From positions 1-11,670 of the forward strand of contig CADBPH010000148.1 of assembly GCA_902796455.1 (NCBI GenBank): 11,670 bases of DNA, read 5' to 3'. This DNA comes from an uncultured Bacteroidia bacterium. GTDB taxonomy: Bacteria; Bacteroidota; Bacteroidia; Bacteroidales; UBA932. Positions 1-11,149 of the stretch are shown here, piece after piece. Positions within the stretch are counted from its first letter, which is position 1; the number at the start of each line of letters is the position of its first letter. A model generated the notes under the pieces. It was not told the origin of the DNA and ran no database searches. It was given only the letters and a program-made list of their open reading frames with translations. The position numbers were made by a program, and so were the translations under genes.

Positions 1-520
1 GCGCACGTGTCCGGTCTTTCCCGGATTCGGTCGTTTCCATTTTCGGCTCGGTATAGCCCATGTCCGGGCTGAATTCGTGGTTCCCGACCGCACCGATGAT
101 GTCAGGACCGAAATATTTCTTGACCAGGTCGAAATTCGCTTCGCTCTGCCAGTCGATCAGGTCTCCGGTATGGACCACATAATCCACGTGCTGTTTCGCC
201 CACGCGAGGGCATCCCGAAGGGCTTCTTCCTGCCGTCCGCCGAAGGTCCGCGTCCGGTTTGTATTCAACTTCTGTTTCTTCTCATTCTCGTGCGGATACG
301 CCGCCGTGAGGTGGGAGTCCGAGATGTGCAGGACAGAAAACGGTTTTTCCAAACCGATCCGGACGACGGCATAGCTGAGCGACAGCCGTTCATACCGGCC
401 TCTTTCCGGGAAAACTTCGGGTTTGTCATCTGCCCAGGACGGCAGTTGTGAGGTGGCGATCAGTGCTCCGGCACCGGCCATCCGTTTGAAGAAACTTCTC
501 CTGTCAATCGTATTATCCAT
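1..520 (-). CDS. Tat-exported calcineurin-like metallophosphoesterase (3' end cut by window)
   Basis: Partial gene: 173 codons are visible and the C-terminus lies off the left edge. It starts at the ATG reading leftward from 520. The N-terminus has a twin-arginine motif RRSFFK (residues 7-12) and a short hydrophobic stretch ending near SWA (28-30), so it is probably exported folded by Tat. Metallophosphoesterase metal-binding blocks appear in order: DSH (68-70), GDLID (119-123) and GNHE (146-149). Family knowledge: these bind two metal ions and hydrolyse phosphomonoesters, phosphodiesters or pyrophosphates; the substrate cannot be read from the sequence. It lies 10 bases after the stop of the beta-helix gene on the same strand, so the two are very likely cotranscribed. 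No clear Shine-Dalgarno is present, as is usual in Bacteroidota. The family call is firm; the function is open. Confidence 0.9.
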   Translation of the reverse strand, partial: MDNTIDRRSFFKRMAGAGALIATSQLPSWADDKPEVFPERGRYERLSLSYAVVRIGLEKPFSVLHISDSHLTAAYPHENEKKQKLNTNRTRTFGGRQEEALRDALAWAKQHVDYVVHTGDLIDWQSEANFDLVKKYFGPDIIGAVGNHEFSPDMGYTEPKMETTESGKDRTRA

Positions 521-530
521 GATATGAAAA

Positions 531-2081
531 TTATTCGGGCATCTGTGCCCCATAGTTAGCTACCTTGCCGAAAAGGTCTTTCGCCTTCTCCCAAGGATAT
601 TTGTTGCAGTACATGCTGGGCCGGACGATTTCGCTGCCCTGCTGATTCAAACCGAAAAGCCGGTTGACCTGGTTGGCGGCGGAATTGGCGTTGTAACTCT
701 GGGAAGAGATGATGGTCAGCGACATGAATCCTTCCAGGTAGGCTTTGTCAATCGCGTTGATAAATGCTTCGTTTTCAGGCATTTCCATATTTCCTTCGAA
801 TTTGGGACCGATCTGCTCCGCTTCCTCGATCCGGGCCGCGGGCACGGAAATCGTGGCGACGCCCGGTGCAGCCAGTTCCAGATCCCTGCGGTTCGCGAAG
901 AAATAGTTGTCATAGAGGTTGCTGACCTTTTCCTTCTCCAGGGCTGCGTTGGATTCGTAGAAGACCCTTTCAACGGCGCAGTTGCTGTTGCAGCCGAAGA
1001 TGTTGTTGTGGACATTGATGGTGCGGATGCCGTTCATGAAGCGGAACCCCTGTCCCATATCTTCGAACACCTTGGTCCGGGTCCAGGTGAAGAGAACGGT
1101 ATTGTGGTGGAAATCAAGGGATACCAGAGGAATGTCTGCATCCTTCGTATTGCCTCTCACCTGGCAGGCGGCATACCGGCAGGAGATGAAGATGTTGTTG
1201 GAAATCTCCATGTGGCCCTTGCCCATGAGCGCGCAGATACCATAGTCGCGGCAGTTGACGAAAATGCAGTTCGAGATGCGTACGTTTCCTTCCACGTCGA
1301 GGTGCAGGCCATATTCGTCACCATTGCTGTATCCTACTTTGGGAACGTTGGGGGCCCCGTCCGGCTCAATGAAACGGCCGGTGAGCACGCCTTCGTTGGG
1401 CGTACCGGTGATGGGGTCGTTCACATTCGCCTTGCAATAAAGGTTGTTTTCTCCGAAGTCGAAGACCAGGCCGTCCACCACGACATTCCCCATCGGTCCG
1501 GTATAGCCGTTCGGCCTTCTGGCGTTGATGTTGAAAAGGGGTACGATGAACTTCTGATCGACCGGCTGGATTTTCGTGACGTATTTGATGATATTCCGCT
1601 CGCTGAAGTCCGGGGAATAGCCTCCGTAAATGCTGATAAACTTGCCCAGGCTGGTGGAAGAACTTCCGAATTTGCCGCATTCGATGTATCCGCGGTCGAG
1701 ATTGCCCAGGTAATTGCCTTCGGCCACGTAGATGATATCATTGTCCTCAGCGGTATCGATGGCTTTCTGCAGGTCTTTCATGGCAGAGGATGCGGACAGG
1801 CCGTCGGCACGGGCTGAACCGGTAGAGGCGCTGACATAGAATGTTTTACCCTTCGGCGCCGGAAGCGCCGAGGCTGCATTCTTCAAGGCACCTGACAGGG
1901 GCGAGGTTGAGGTGGTGGCAGAGGAACCGGTTCCCGTGTTTCCTCCCGTAACATTTTCGAGGCCTTTCTTGGCCGCGTTCTGGGCTTTTTCTTTCAAAGC
2001 CTTGAGGTTGACCTGTGCATTGACGGCAGCGCATGTGGAAAGGATGAGCGCTACGACAGCGGTAATTCTGAAAGCTTTCAT
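531..2081 (-). CDS. secreted parallel beta-helix repeat protein, function unknown
   Basis: 516 residues. A Sec signal peptide spans about residues 1-22 (cleavage after VNA, before Q23); the Cys at 17 does not sit in a good lipobox. Next come an Ala/Lys-rich helical stretch (24-43) and a Gly/Ser/Thr-rich linker (about 46-64). From about 80 to 126 the pattern FYVSAS...ADGLSASSAMKDLQKAI...DIIYVAEGNY matches the opening of DUF1565-like right-handed beta-helix proteins. Further rungs follow, with repeated ISNCIFVNC, ISNNIFISC and VHNNIFGC units (about 265-370). Such folds are found in polysaccharide lyases and glycan-binding surface proteins, but no catalytic residues can be assigned here. It is the first gene of a minus-strand unit with the metallophosphoesterase and is divergent from the oxidoreductase operon. 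A sugar-related role is only an inference from context. Confidence 0.85.
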   Translation of the reverse strand: MKAFRITAVVALILSTCAAVNAQVNLKALKEKAQNAAKKGLENVTGGNTGTGSSATTSTSPLSGALKNAASALPAPKGKTFYVSASTGSARADGLSASSAMKDLQKAIDTAEDNDIIYVAEGNYLGNLDRGYIECGKFGSSSTSLGKFISIYGGYSPDFSERNIIKYVTKIQPVDQKFIVPLFNINARRPNGYTGPMGNVVVDGLVFDFGENNLYCKANVNDPITGTPNEGVLTGRFIEPDGAPNVPKVGYSNGDEYGLHLDVEGNVRISNCIFVNCRDYGICALMGKGHMEISNNIFISCRYAACQVRGNTKDADIPLVSLDFHHNTVLFTWTRTKVFEDMGQGFRFMNGIRTINVHNNIFGCNSNCAVERVFYESNAALEKEKVSNLYDNYFFANRRDLELAAPGVATISVPAARIEEAEQIGPKFEGNMEMPENEAFINAIDKAYLEGFMSLTIISSQSYNANSAANQVNRLFGLNQQGSEIVRPSMYCNKYPWEKAKDLFGKVANYGAQMPE

Positions 2082-2097
2082 GGCTGGAGAAGATTTG

Positions 2098-2137
2098 TTC
2101 GGTTAAAAATAAAAATATTCGGTTATAAATCAAAAGA
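2098..2137. repeat. two-copy 20-base tandem repeat over the minus-strand promoter
   Basis: Two adjacent 20-base units, 2098-2117 and 2118-2137, agree at 17 of 20 positions. Each opens with TTCGGTTA on the plus strand (TAACCGAA on the minus strand). The period of about two DNA helical turns places both copies on the same face. One copy lies in the -33/-7 spacer and the other at or beyond the likely transcription start. This could be an operator, or a chance duplication in AT-rich DNA. Confidence 0.4.
2104..2134 (-). promoter_or_regulatory. candidate Bacteroidota-type promoter for the beta-helix/phosphoesterase unit
   Basis: Read on the minus strand, TTTG (2134-2131) is followed after 19 bases by TATTTTTA (2111-2104). 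This fits the Bacteroidota -33 TTTG / -7 TAnnTTTG pattern with one mismatch (final A for G) and normal spacing. It would start transcription roughly 15-20 bases before the ATG at 2081. The region is AT-rich, so a chance match is possible. Confidence 0.45.
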
Positions 2138-2207
2138 TTCGAGGCATTAATTTCTTGGAAAGTGTGTAAAAAAAGAATAAAACGCACGGGTTAATATGAT
2201 TTTTTTG

Positions 2208-2245
2208 TATTTTTGAGAAACCACTTGTATACACTAATATTTCTG
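2208..2245 (+). promoter_or_regulatory. candidate promoter(s) for the oxidoreductase/TIM-barrel/GH2 operon
   Basis: TATTTTTG at 2208-2215 is an exact TAnnTTTG -7 box, but no TTTG lies 19-21 bases upstream. A second possibility is TTTG at 2212-2215 with TATTTCTG at 2238-2245 (one mismatch, 22-base spacer). Either would give a short leader before the ATG at 2266. No Shine-Dalgarno is seen before the start codon. Confidence 0.35.
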
Positions 2246-2265
2246 CCAAACATATTCAGTACGAT

Positions 2266-3792
2266 ATGAAAGAGTATTCCAGAAGAGATTTTCTCAAGAC
2301 CGGATTGTCGGCGGCTGCCGGAGCGGCTGCCTTCACGATTGTACCCAGCCATGTGCTCGGGAAAACCCTGGGGCATGTCGCCCCCAGTGACAAACTCAAC
2401 ATCGCCGGGGTCGGGATTGGTGGCGTGGGCCGTCGTAATCTCAAGAACATGGCGACAGAGAATATCGTGGCGCTCTGCGATGTAGACTGGAGCTATGCCA
2501 TGAAGACTTTCAACGACTATCCTTCCGCCCGCCGGTTCAAAGACTGGCGCGTCATGCTGGACCAGATGGGCAAGGATATCGATGCCGTCGTGGTGGCGAC
2601 GCCGGACCATACGCATGCCATCATCGCGGCTCATGCCATGACCCTGGGCAAGCATGTCTATGTCCAGAAGCCGCTGACGCATTCCGTCTATGAGGCCCGT
2701 CTGCTGACGAAACTGGCCAAGAAATACAAAGTGGCGACCCAGATGGGCAACCAGGGGAATTCCTTCGACGACTGCCGCCAGCTGACCGAATGGATCTGGT
2801 CCGGCGTGATCGGAGAGGTCACGGAAGTGCATTGCTGGACGGACCGGCCGATCTGGCCGCAGGGACTGATGCAGCCGGCCGGGGGAGTCAAAGTCCCCAA
2901 GACCCTGGACTGGGATCTGTTCATCGGACCGGCCGAGATGCGGCCTTACGACCCGGCATACACCCCCTGGAACTGGCGGGGCTTCTATGATTTCGGAACG
3001 GGTGCGCTGGGCGACATGGCCTGCCACATCATGGATCCGGTGGTGATGGCCCTCGGGATCAAGTATCCGACGAGCGTGATCGCCAGCTCGACCCTGAGCA
3101 ACCTCTATTCACCCCCGCATGCGGAAATGATTACCTATACCTTCCCGGCTCGCGCCCCGAAGGGCAATGTCAAGATGCCCGAGCTGAAGGTGTACTGGTA
3201 TGACGGCGGTCTGATGCCGCCCCGCCCGGAAGAACTCCCTGACGGCGAGATGATGGGCGATGAGAACGGCGGACTGCTGTTCATCGGTACCAAGGGCAAG
3301 ATCATGGCCGGATGCTATGGCTTGAAACCCATGCTGTTGCCGAAATCGGCGATGGATTATTTCAAGGAGCCGGCGCCGGTTCTCCGCCGCATTCCCGGCG
3401 GGAACGGGGACATTTGGAAGACCGATGCGCATGAACAGGACTGGATCCGGGCCTGCAAGGAGTCTCCGGAGAACCGGGTCGAGACCTCTTCCAACTTCCA
3501 GATTTCCGGCCCGTTCACGGAAATGGTCGACATGGGTGTCCTGGCTGTCCGGCTGGCCGGACCGACCGGTTTGCACCAAGAGCTGAAATGGGACGGAGAA
3601 GGCATGCGCTTCACCAACATTCCCGATTCGGCTACGATCCGGATCGTCAACTACGACGATTTCAAGGTCATAGACGGAGACCCGCGCTTCGATCGCCGCT
3701 ACGGTCAGTTCAATGCGAAAGAAATGGCCCAGGAGTGGATCAAGCATACGTATCATAACGGTTACTCTTTACCTGACATGCCCAATGACTAG
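2266..3792 (+). CDS. Tat-exported Gfo/Idh/MocA family oxidoreductase
   Basis: 508 residues, probably a periplasmic NAD(P)-dependent sugar or glycoside dehydrogenase. The N-terminus has a twin-arginine motif RRDFLK (6-11) and an Ala-rich hydrophobic stretch to about 32. Tat export suits an enzyme that folds around its nucleotide before transport. The Rossmann domain shows GIGGVG (50-55), CDVD (71-74) and ATPDHTH (111-117). The usual EKP motif of the family reads QKP (134-136), a variant I recall as common in this Bacteroidota subgroup. The C-terminal domain carries WNWRGFYDFGTGALGD (235-250) followed by CHIMD (253-257), whose His254 is the likely catalytic residue. It is the first gene of a three-gene operon: its stop overlaps the next start by 8 bases, and a GH2 beta-galactosidase follows. 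This points to glycoside metabolism, perhaps sugar C3 oxidation. The exact substrate is unknown; GH109-type glycosidase activity is a less likely alternative. Confidence 0.93.
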   Translation: MKEYSRRDFLKTGLSAAAGAAAFTIVPSHVLGKTLGHVAPSDKLNIAGVGIGGVGRRNLKNMATENIVALCDVDWSYAMKTFNDYPSARRFKDWRVMLDQMGKDIDAVVVATPDHTHAIIAAHAMTLGKHVYVQKPLTHSVYEARLLTKLAKKYKVATQMGNQGNSFDDCRQLTEWIWSGVIGEVTEVHCWTDRPIWPQGLMQPAGGVKVPKTLDWDLFIGPAEMRPYDPAYTPWNWRGFYDFGTGALGDMACHIMDPVVMALGIKYPTSVIASSTLSNLYSPPHAEMITYTFPARAPKGNVKMPELKVYWYDGGLMPPRPEELPDGEMMGDENGGLLFIGTKGKIMAGCYGLKPMLLPKSAMDYFKEPAPVLRRIPGGNGDIWKTDAHEQDWIRACKESPENRVETSSNFQISGPFTEMVDMGVLAVRLAGPTGLHQELKWDGEGMRFTNIPDSATIRIVNYDDFKVIDGDPRFDRRYGQFNAKEMAQEWIKHTYHNGYSLPDMPND

Positions 3793-4636
3793 AATGCGTT
3801 TATTCCTGGCTGCTGCCGCCGTCTTGCTGGCGGCGGCAGCCTGTTCGCCGAAGCAGACTCCGGCGGAGAAGAACGGCTGGAATCTTTCCATGCAGTCCTA
3901 TACCTTCCACAAGTTCACTTTTGAGGAAGCCCTCGAGAAAACCGCTTCCCTGGGCGTGAAGTACATCGAAGCCTTCCCGGGTCACCGGTTGGGTGACAAA
4001 TGGGGAGACCAGGTGTTCGGTTATGGCATGGACGGGAAGACCCGGAAAGAGATCCTGGACCTGGCGGCTTCGAAGGGAGTGAAGATTGTGGGAACCGGTG
4101 TGTTCGTCCCGTCGGATTCCTCCGAATGGGAGAAAGAGTTCGCCTTCGCCAAAGAGATGGGGATGGAATTCATCTCCACGGAGCCGGCGATGAAAGACTG
4201 GGACCTTGTCGAAAAACTGTCGGATCAGTACGGAATCGCCGTTTCCGTCCATAATCATCCGCGTCCCTCGACTTATTGGACGCCGGACAGCCTGCTTGCG
4301 GCCGTTTCGGGCCGGTCCGCCCGCCTGGGCTCCTGCTCGGATGTCGGACACTGGAAACGCTGCGGCCTGGACCAGCTGGAATGCCTGCGGAAACTGGACG
4401 GACGGATTATCTCCCTGCATTTCAAGGATATCGCTCCTGCCGATGCAGAAGGCGGTCCGCACGATGTGATCTGGGGAACCGGTGTCCTGAATGTGCCTTC
4501 CATGCTTCAGATTCTGAAGGACCAGGGATTCAAGGGGTATTTCTCCATCGAGTACGAGTATAACTGGGACAATTCCGTACCGGATATCCGGCAGTGCATC
4601 GATTATTTCAACGGGGAAGCGAAGAAACTCTTCTGA
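3785..4636 (+). CDS. xylose-isomerase-like TIM-barrel (sugar isomerase/epimerase family) lipoprotein
   Basis: 283 residues from the ATG at 3785, which overlaps the upstream stop by 8 bases. An in-frame ATG at 3794 would remove three residues. I prefer these starts to an earlier in-frame ATG at 3713 because they place a basic n-region and Ala/Leu-rich h-region directly before Cys20 (AAAC), a permissive lipobox. The mature part is an AP-endonuclease-2 / xylose-isomerase-like barrel: SMQSYTF (35-41), YIEAFPG (60-66), STEP (131-134), VHNHP (155-159), CSDVGHW (184-190), LHFKD (211-215) and SIEYE (254-258). Glu133, His156/158, Asp186, His189, His212 and Glu256 are plausible metal ligands or acid-base residues. 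A lipid-anchored location is not what one expects of a cytosolic sugar-phosphate isomerase. With the Tat oxidoreductase upstream, it more likely acts on free sugars or keto-glycosides in the periplasm, as an epimerase, isomerase or lyase. Fold confident, reaction inferred. Confidence 0.9.
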   Translation: MTRMRLFLAAAAVLLAAAACSPKQTPAEKNGWNLSMQSYTFHKFTFEEALEKTASLGVKYIEAFPGHRLGDKWGDQVFGYGMDGKTRKEILDLAASKGVKIVGTGVFVPSDSSEWEKEFAFAKEMGMEFISTEPAMKDWDLVEKLSDQYGIAVSVHNHPRPSTYWTPDSLLAAVSGRSARLGSCSDVGHWKRCGLDQLECLRKLDGRIISLHFKDIAPADAEGGPHDVIWGTGVLNVPSMLQILKDQGFKGYFSIEYEYNWDNSVPDIRQCIDYFNGEAKKLF

Positions 4637-4644
4637 CCTGCTGA

Positions 4645-9072
<4,428 letters not shown>

Positions 9073-9094
9073 GTGAATGGTTTTCCGATGGATA

Positions 9095-9102
9095 CAAATA
9101 TA
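9095..9102 (-). promoter_or_regulatory. -7 promoter element for gltS
   Basis: On the minus strand the sequence is TATATTTG, an exact match to the Bacteroidota -7 consensus TAnnTTTG. No good TTTG is found at -33. It predicts a transcript starting around 9088, which leaves a short leader before the ATG at 9072 and argues against the upstream ATG at 9105. Confidence 0.5.
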
Positions 9103-9114
9103 CATTTTTTCAAT

Positions 9115-9122
9115 TATCTTTG
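9115..9122 (+). promoter_or_regulatory. -7 promoter element for the phosphatase-GDPD operon
   Basis: TATCTTTG is an exact TAnnTTTG match on the plus strand, only 12 bases from the opposing gltS -7 box. No convincing -33 TTTG is present. Transcription from near 9129 would give a leader of about 70 bases. A small inverted repeat (TATCC-TGTG-GGATA, 9125-9138) lies at the predicted start. AGGA at 9188-9191, 7 bases before the ATG at 9199, could be a weak ribosome binding site. Confidence 0.45.
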
Positions 9123-9198
9123 CTTATCCTGTGGGATAGATTTCTCCGGCTGTTTCCATGAGATGGCAAGGACATCCTTTTGAACCCAGGATTCTGTT

Positions 9199-11139
9199 AT
9201 GAAGAAGATTCTGTTCTTTTGGCTTCTGTTACTTCCGGTTACGCTCCTGGCGGGGGGCAGGGGAGTTTATACGCAGTACGATTTCTCCGCACCGCGGAAG
9301 GACACACCACTTCCGAAAGGGTATAAGGTTGTATATATCAGTCATTTCGGTCGCCATGGCTCCCGCTATGTCACCCATGAAAAGGAGTATGAGATCATCG
9401 CCGGGCTCTTGCACGGGGCGGATTTGACTCCTGCGGGTGAACAAATCCGGTCCTGTTTCGATTCCCTGTATCCGATGCTGAAAGGCCGTGGGGGAGACCT
9501 GAGCCAGCCGGGACGTGACCAGCTGTACGAACTAGGCCGGCGGATGGCGGCGAAGTGGCCTTCCCTCCTGCGGGGACGCGTGGAGGCGGTATCGTCGGAT
9601 GTGCCCCGGTGCATATTGAGTATGTACAGTTTCCTGGAGGGCATGCGGGAGGTCCGTCCGCGGCTGACCTGTTTCGCGGATGTGAATTCTTCGATGGTCC
9701 CGTTGCTCCATCGGAAAACGCTGGTTCCTGCCAATACGGACAGTTTGTTTGCGGCCCGTTTCGATGCCGGTGCGTTGTATGCCCGGTTGTTTTCCGATCC
9801 GGATGCCGCCCGGGGCCTGGCAGATCCGGCTCAGTTTGTCCGCTCCTTGTTCTATTATGGCTGTCACCTTCCCGGAACCGGCATTCCGGACAGTTCCTTT
9901 CCGCGGGTTTTCACGGAGGAAGAAGCAGCTGTCCTGGCGGAAATGGACGACTGGAAGTTCAGCCACAACAGCGGATGGGCAGAGCCCCTGAATGTCGCCG
10001 GCGCCTCGCCGTTGCTGGAGGAGTTTCTTTCTACGGCCGAAAAAGACCTGGCGGCGGGGACTCCCTCCGTGCGACTGCGGTTCGGCCACGATAATACCTT
10101 GATGGCCTTGATGTCCCTGCTGGAGTTGGGCCCTTTCGACGCCTCTTTCTTCGACAGTTCGGTTGTGCCCATGGCGGCAAACGTCCGTTGGATCTTCGCC
10201 CGGAACCGTAAAGGAGATACGCTGGTCAAAGTCCAGTACAACGAAAGTGATGTTACCGGCTGGATGCCGTGGCCCGATTTCCTGGAAGCGTGCCGGTATC
10301 GGGTGGCCTGGGCGAAAGACTGGCTGGAAAACCGTCCCCGGCGCCACTCGGAAGCGGATCGGAACACCCCGTCCTGGCCGCTTTGGTCCGGTCACAGGGG
10401 CCTGCAGCCCTTCGGCCCGGAGAATTCTTTCGCTTCTTTCGAGGCCGCAGCCGCGCATCGTTGCTGGGCCATCGAGACCGATTTCCGGAACACAGCGGAC
10501 GGGCAGGTGGTCTGTATGCATGATGCGACGTTGGACCGTACGACCACCGGGACCGGAAAAGTGAAGGATTATACCCTGGAGGAGCTCCGGCGCCTTGCCG
10601 TCAAAGAGGTGAACACGGCGTCGGCCCAGCGGCGTTACGATTATTCCTCCCTCACGCCCCGGCAGGTCCGTATTCCGACGATGGAGGATTATTTCCGGAT
10701 CTGTCGCCGCAGCGGATGTGTCGCTTTCATCGAACTGAAGGAAGATGGCGGGATTATCGAAAAGATGAACAGGGACATTGAGAAGTACGGTCTGCAGGGC
10801 CGCTGCATCGTTTCCTCCGGTAACCGGAAGTTGCTCAAGGCGTATCGCGATTCCGGCGGCAAGGAACGTATCCATTTGATTTTCGCCAAGATGGAGGACA
10901 TACCCATGCTTCTGGAGCTGGGGAATGCAGCGTTGGCATTCAATTATCCCGACTTGAATGCGCCCATCTCTCTTGAATACGGGGGGCGCAAGATCGAATC
11001 GCTCGGGGAGTTGGTGGACTTCTGCCATTCCCTGGGGCTGAAGATTTGTTTCCGGGCCGTGGACAATCCGCAGGCGGAGCGCCAGTCGATGGAACTGGGC
11101 CTGGATTATTTTCCGACCAACAATATGTGGAACAAGTAA
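9199..11139 (+). CDS. exported fusion: histidine acid phosphatase + glycerophosphodiester phosphodiesterase
   Basis: 646 residues with a Sec signal peptide (cleavage near LLA, residue 18). Domain 1 (about 40-380) is a histidine acid phosphatase of the branch that includes bacterial phytase/MINPP-like enzymes. It has the catalytic motif FGRHGSRY (50-57; His53 would be phosphorylated) and the distal pair FGHDNT (295-300; His297-Asp298). Domain 2 (about 397-646) is a complete GDPD barrel: GHRG (398-401), PENS (407-410), IETD (425-428; Glu426, Asp428), MHDATLDRTT (440-449; His441) and IELK (511-514). Family knowledge: GDPDs cut glycerophosphodiesters to glycerol-3-phosphate and an alcohol, and histidine acid phosphatases remove phosphate from monoesters. 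Inference: the second domain makes phosphomonoesters and the first releases phosphate, in the periplasm or outside. One uninterrupted frame spans the join, with no internal stop or shift. A second GDPD gene follows 10 bases later, so the two form an operon. Confidence 0.92.
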   Translation: MKKILFFWLLLLPVTLLAGGRGVYTQYDFSAPRKDTPLPKGYKVVYISHFGRHGSRYVTHEKEYEIIAGLLHGADLTPAGEQIRSCFDSLYPMLKGRGGDLSQPGRDQLYELGRRMAAKWPSLLRGRVEAVSSDVPRCILSMYSFLEGMREVRPRLTCFADVNSSMVPLLHRKTLVPANTDSLFAARFDAGALYARLFSDPDAARGLADPAQFVRSLFYYGCHLPGTGIPDSSFPRVFTEEEAAVLAEMDDWKFSHNSGWAEPLNVAGASPLLEEFLSTAEKDLAAGTPSVRLRFGHDNTLMALMSLLELGPFDASFFDSSVVPMAANVRWIFARNRKGDTLVKVQYNESDVTGWMPWPDFLEACRYRVAWAKDWLENRPRRHSEADRNTPSWPLWSGHRGLQPFGPENSFASFEAAAAHRCWAIETDFRNTADGQVVCMHDATLDRTTTGTGKVKDYTLEELRRLAVKEVNTASAQRRYDYSSLTPRQVRIPTMEDYFRICRRSGCVAFIELKEDGGIIEKMNRDIEKYGLQGRCIVSSGNRKLLKAYRDSGGKERIHLIFAKMEDIPMLLELGNAALAFNYPDLNAPISLEYGGRKIESLGELVDFCHSLGLKICFRAVDNPQAERQSMELGLDYFPTNNMWNK

Positions 11140-11149
11140 TTGTTAAAAT

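Noticed and set aside
1008..1817. A 269-codon plus-strand frame inside the beta-helix gene.
   Set aside because: It is antisense to a recognisable beta-helix protein with a signal peptide, and has no signal, motif or plausible start context of its own.
1853..1871. A 7-base-pair hairpin (TCGGCGC / GCGCCGA) in the beta-helix gene.
   Set aside because: It lies inside coding sequence for the N-terminal linker, without a T-run or intergenic context.
3713..3784. A 24-codon upstream extension of the TIM-barrel lipoprotein frame.
   Set aside because: It would overlap the oxidoreductase gene by 80 bases and bury the lipoprotein signal peptide; the ATG at 3785 or 3794 gives a normal signal.
3812..3840. 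A 9-base perfect inverted repeat (arms 3812-3820 and 3832-3840, 11-base loop) at the start of the TIM-barrel lipoprotein gene.
   Set aside because: It falls in the Ala/Leu-rich signal peptide, where GCC/GCG and GGC-type repeats arise from codon content. No T-run follows, so it is not a terminator; a role in translation cannot be excluded but is not supported.
9073..9105. An 11-codon N-terminal extension of GltS from the ATG at 9105.
   Set aside because: The predicted -7 box (9095-9102) lies within it, and the added residues are polar and atypical for the family's start.
9532..11028. A 498-codon open frame on the minus strand opposite the phosphatase-GDPD gene.
   Set aside because: It is antisense to a gene with clear catalytic motifs in both domains, and its translation is Arg/Gly/His/Pro-rich with no domain signature. 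Such shadows are expected in GC-rich coding DNA.
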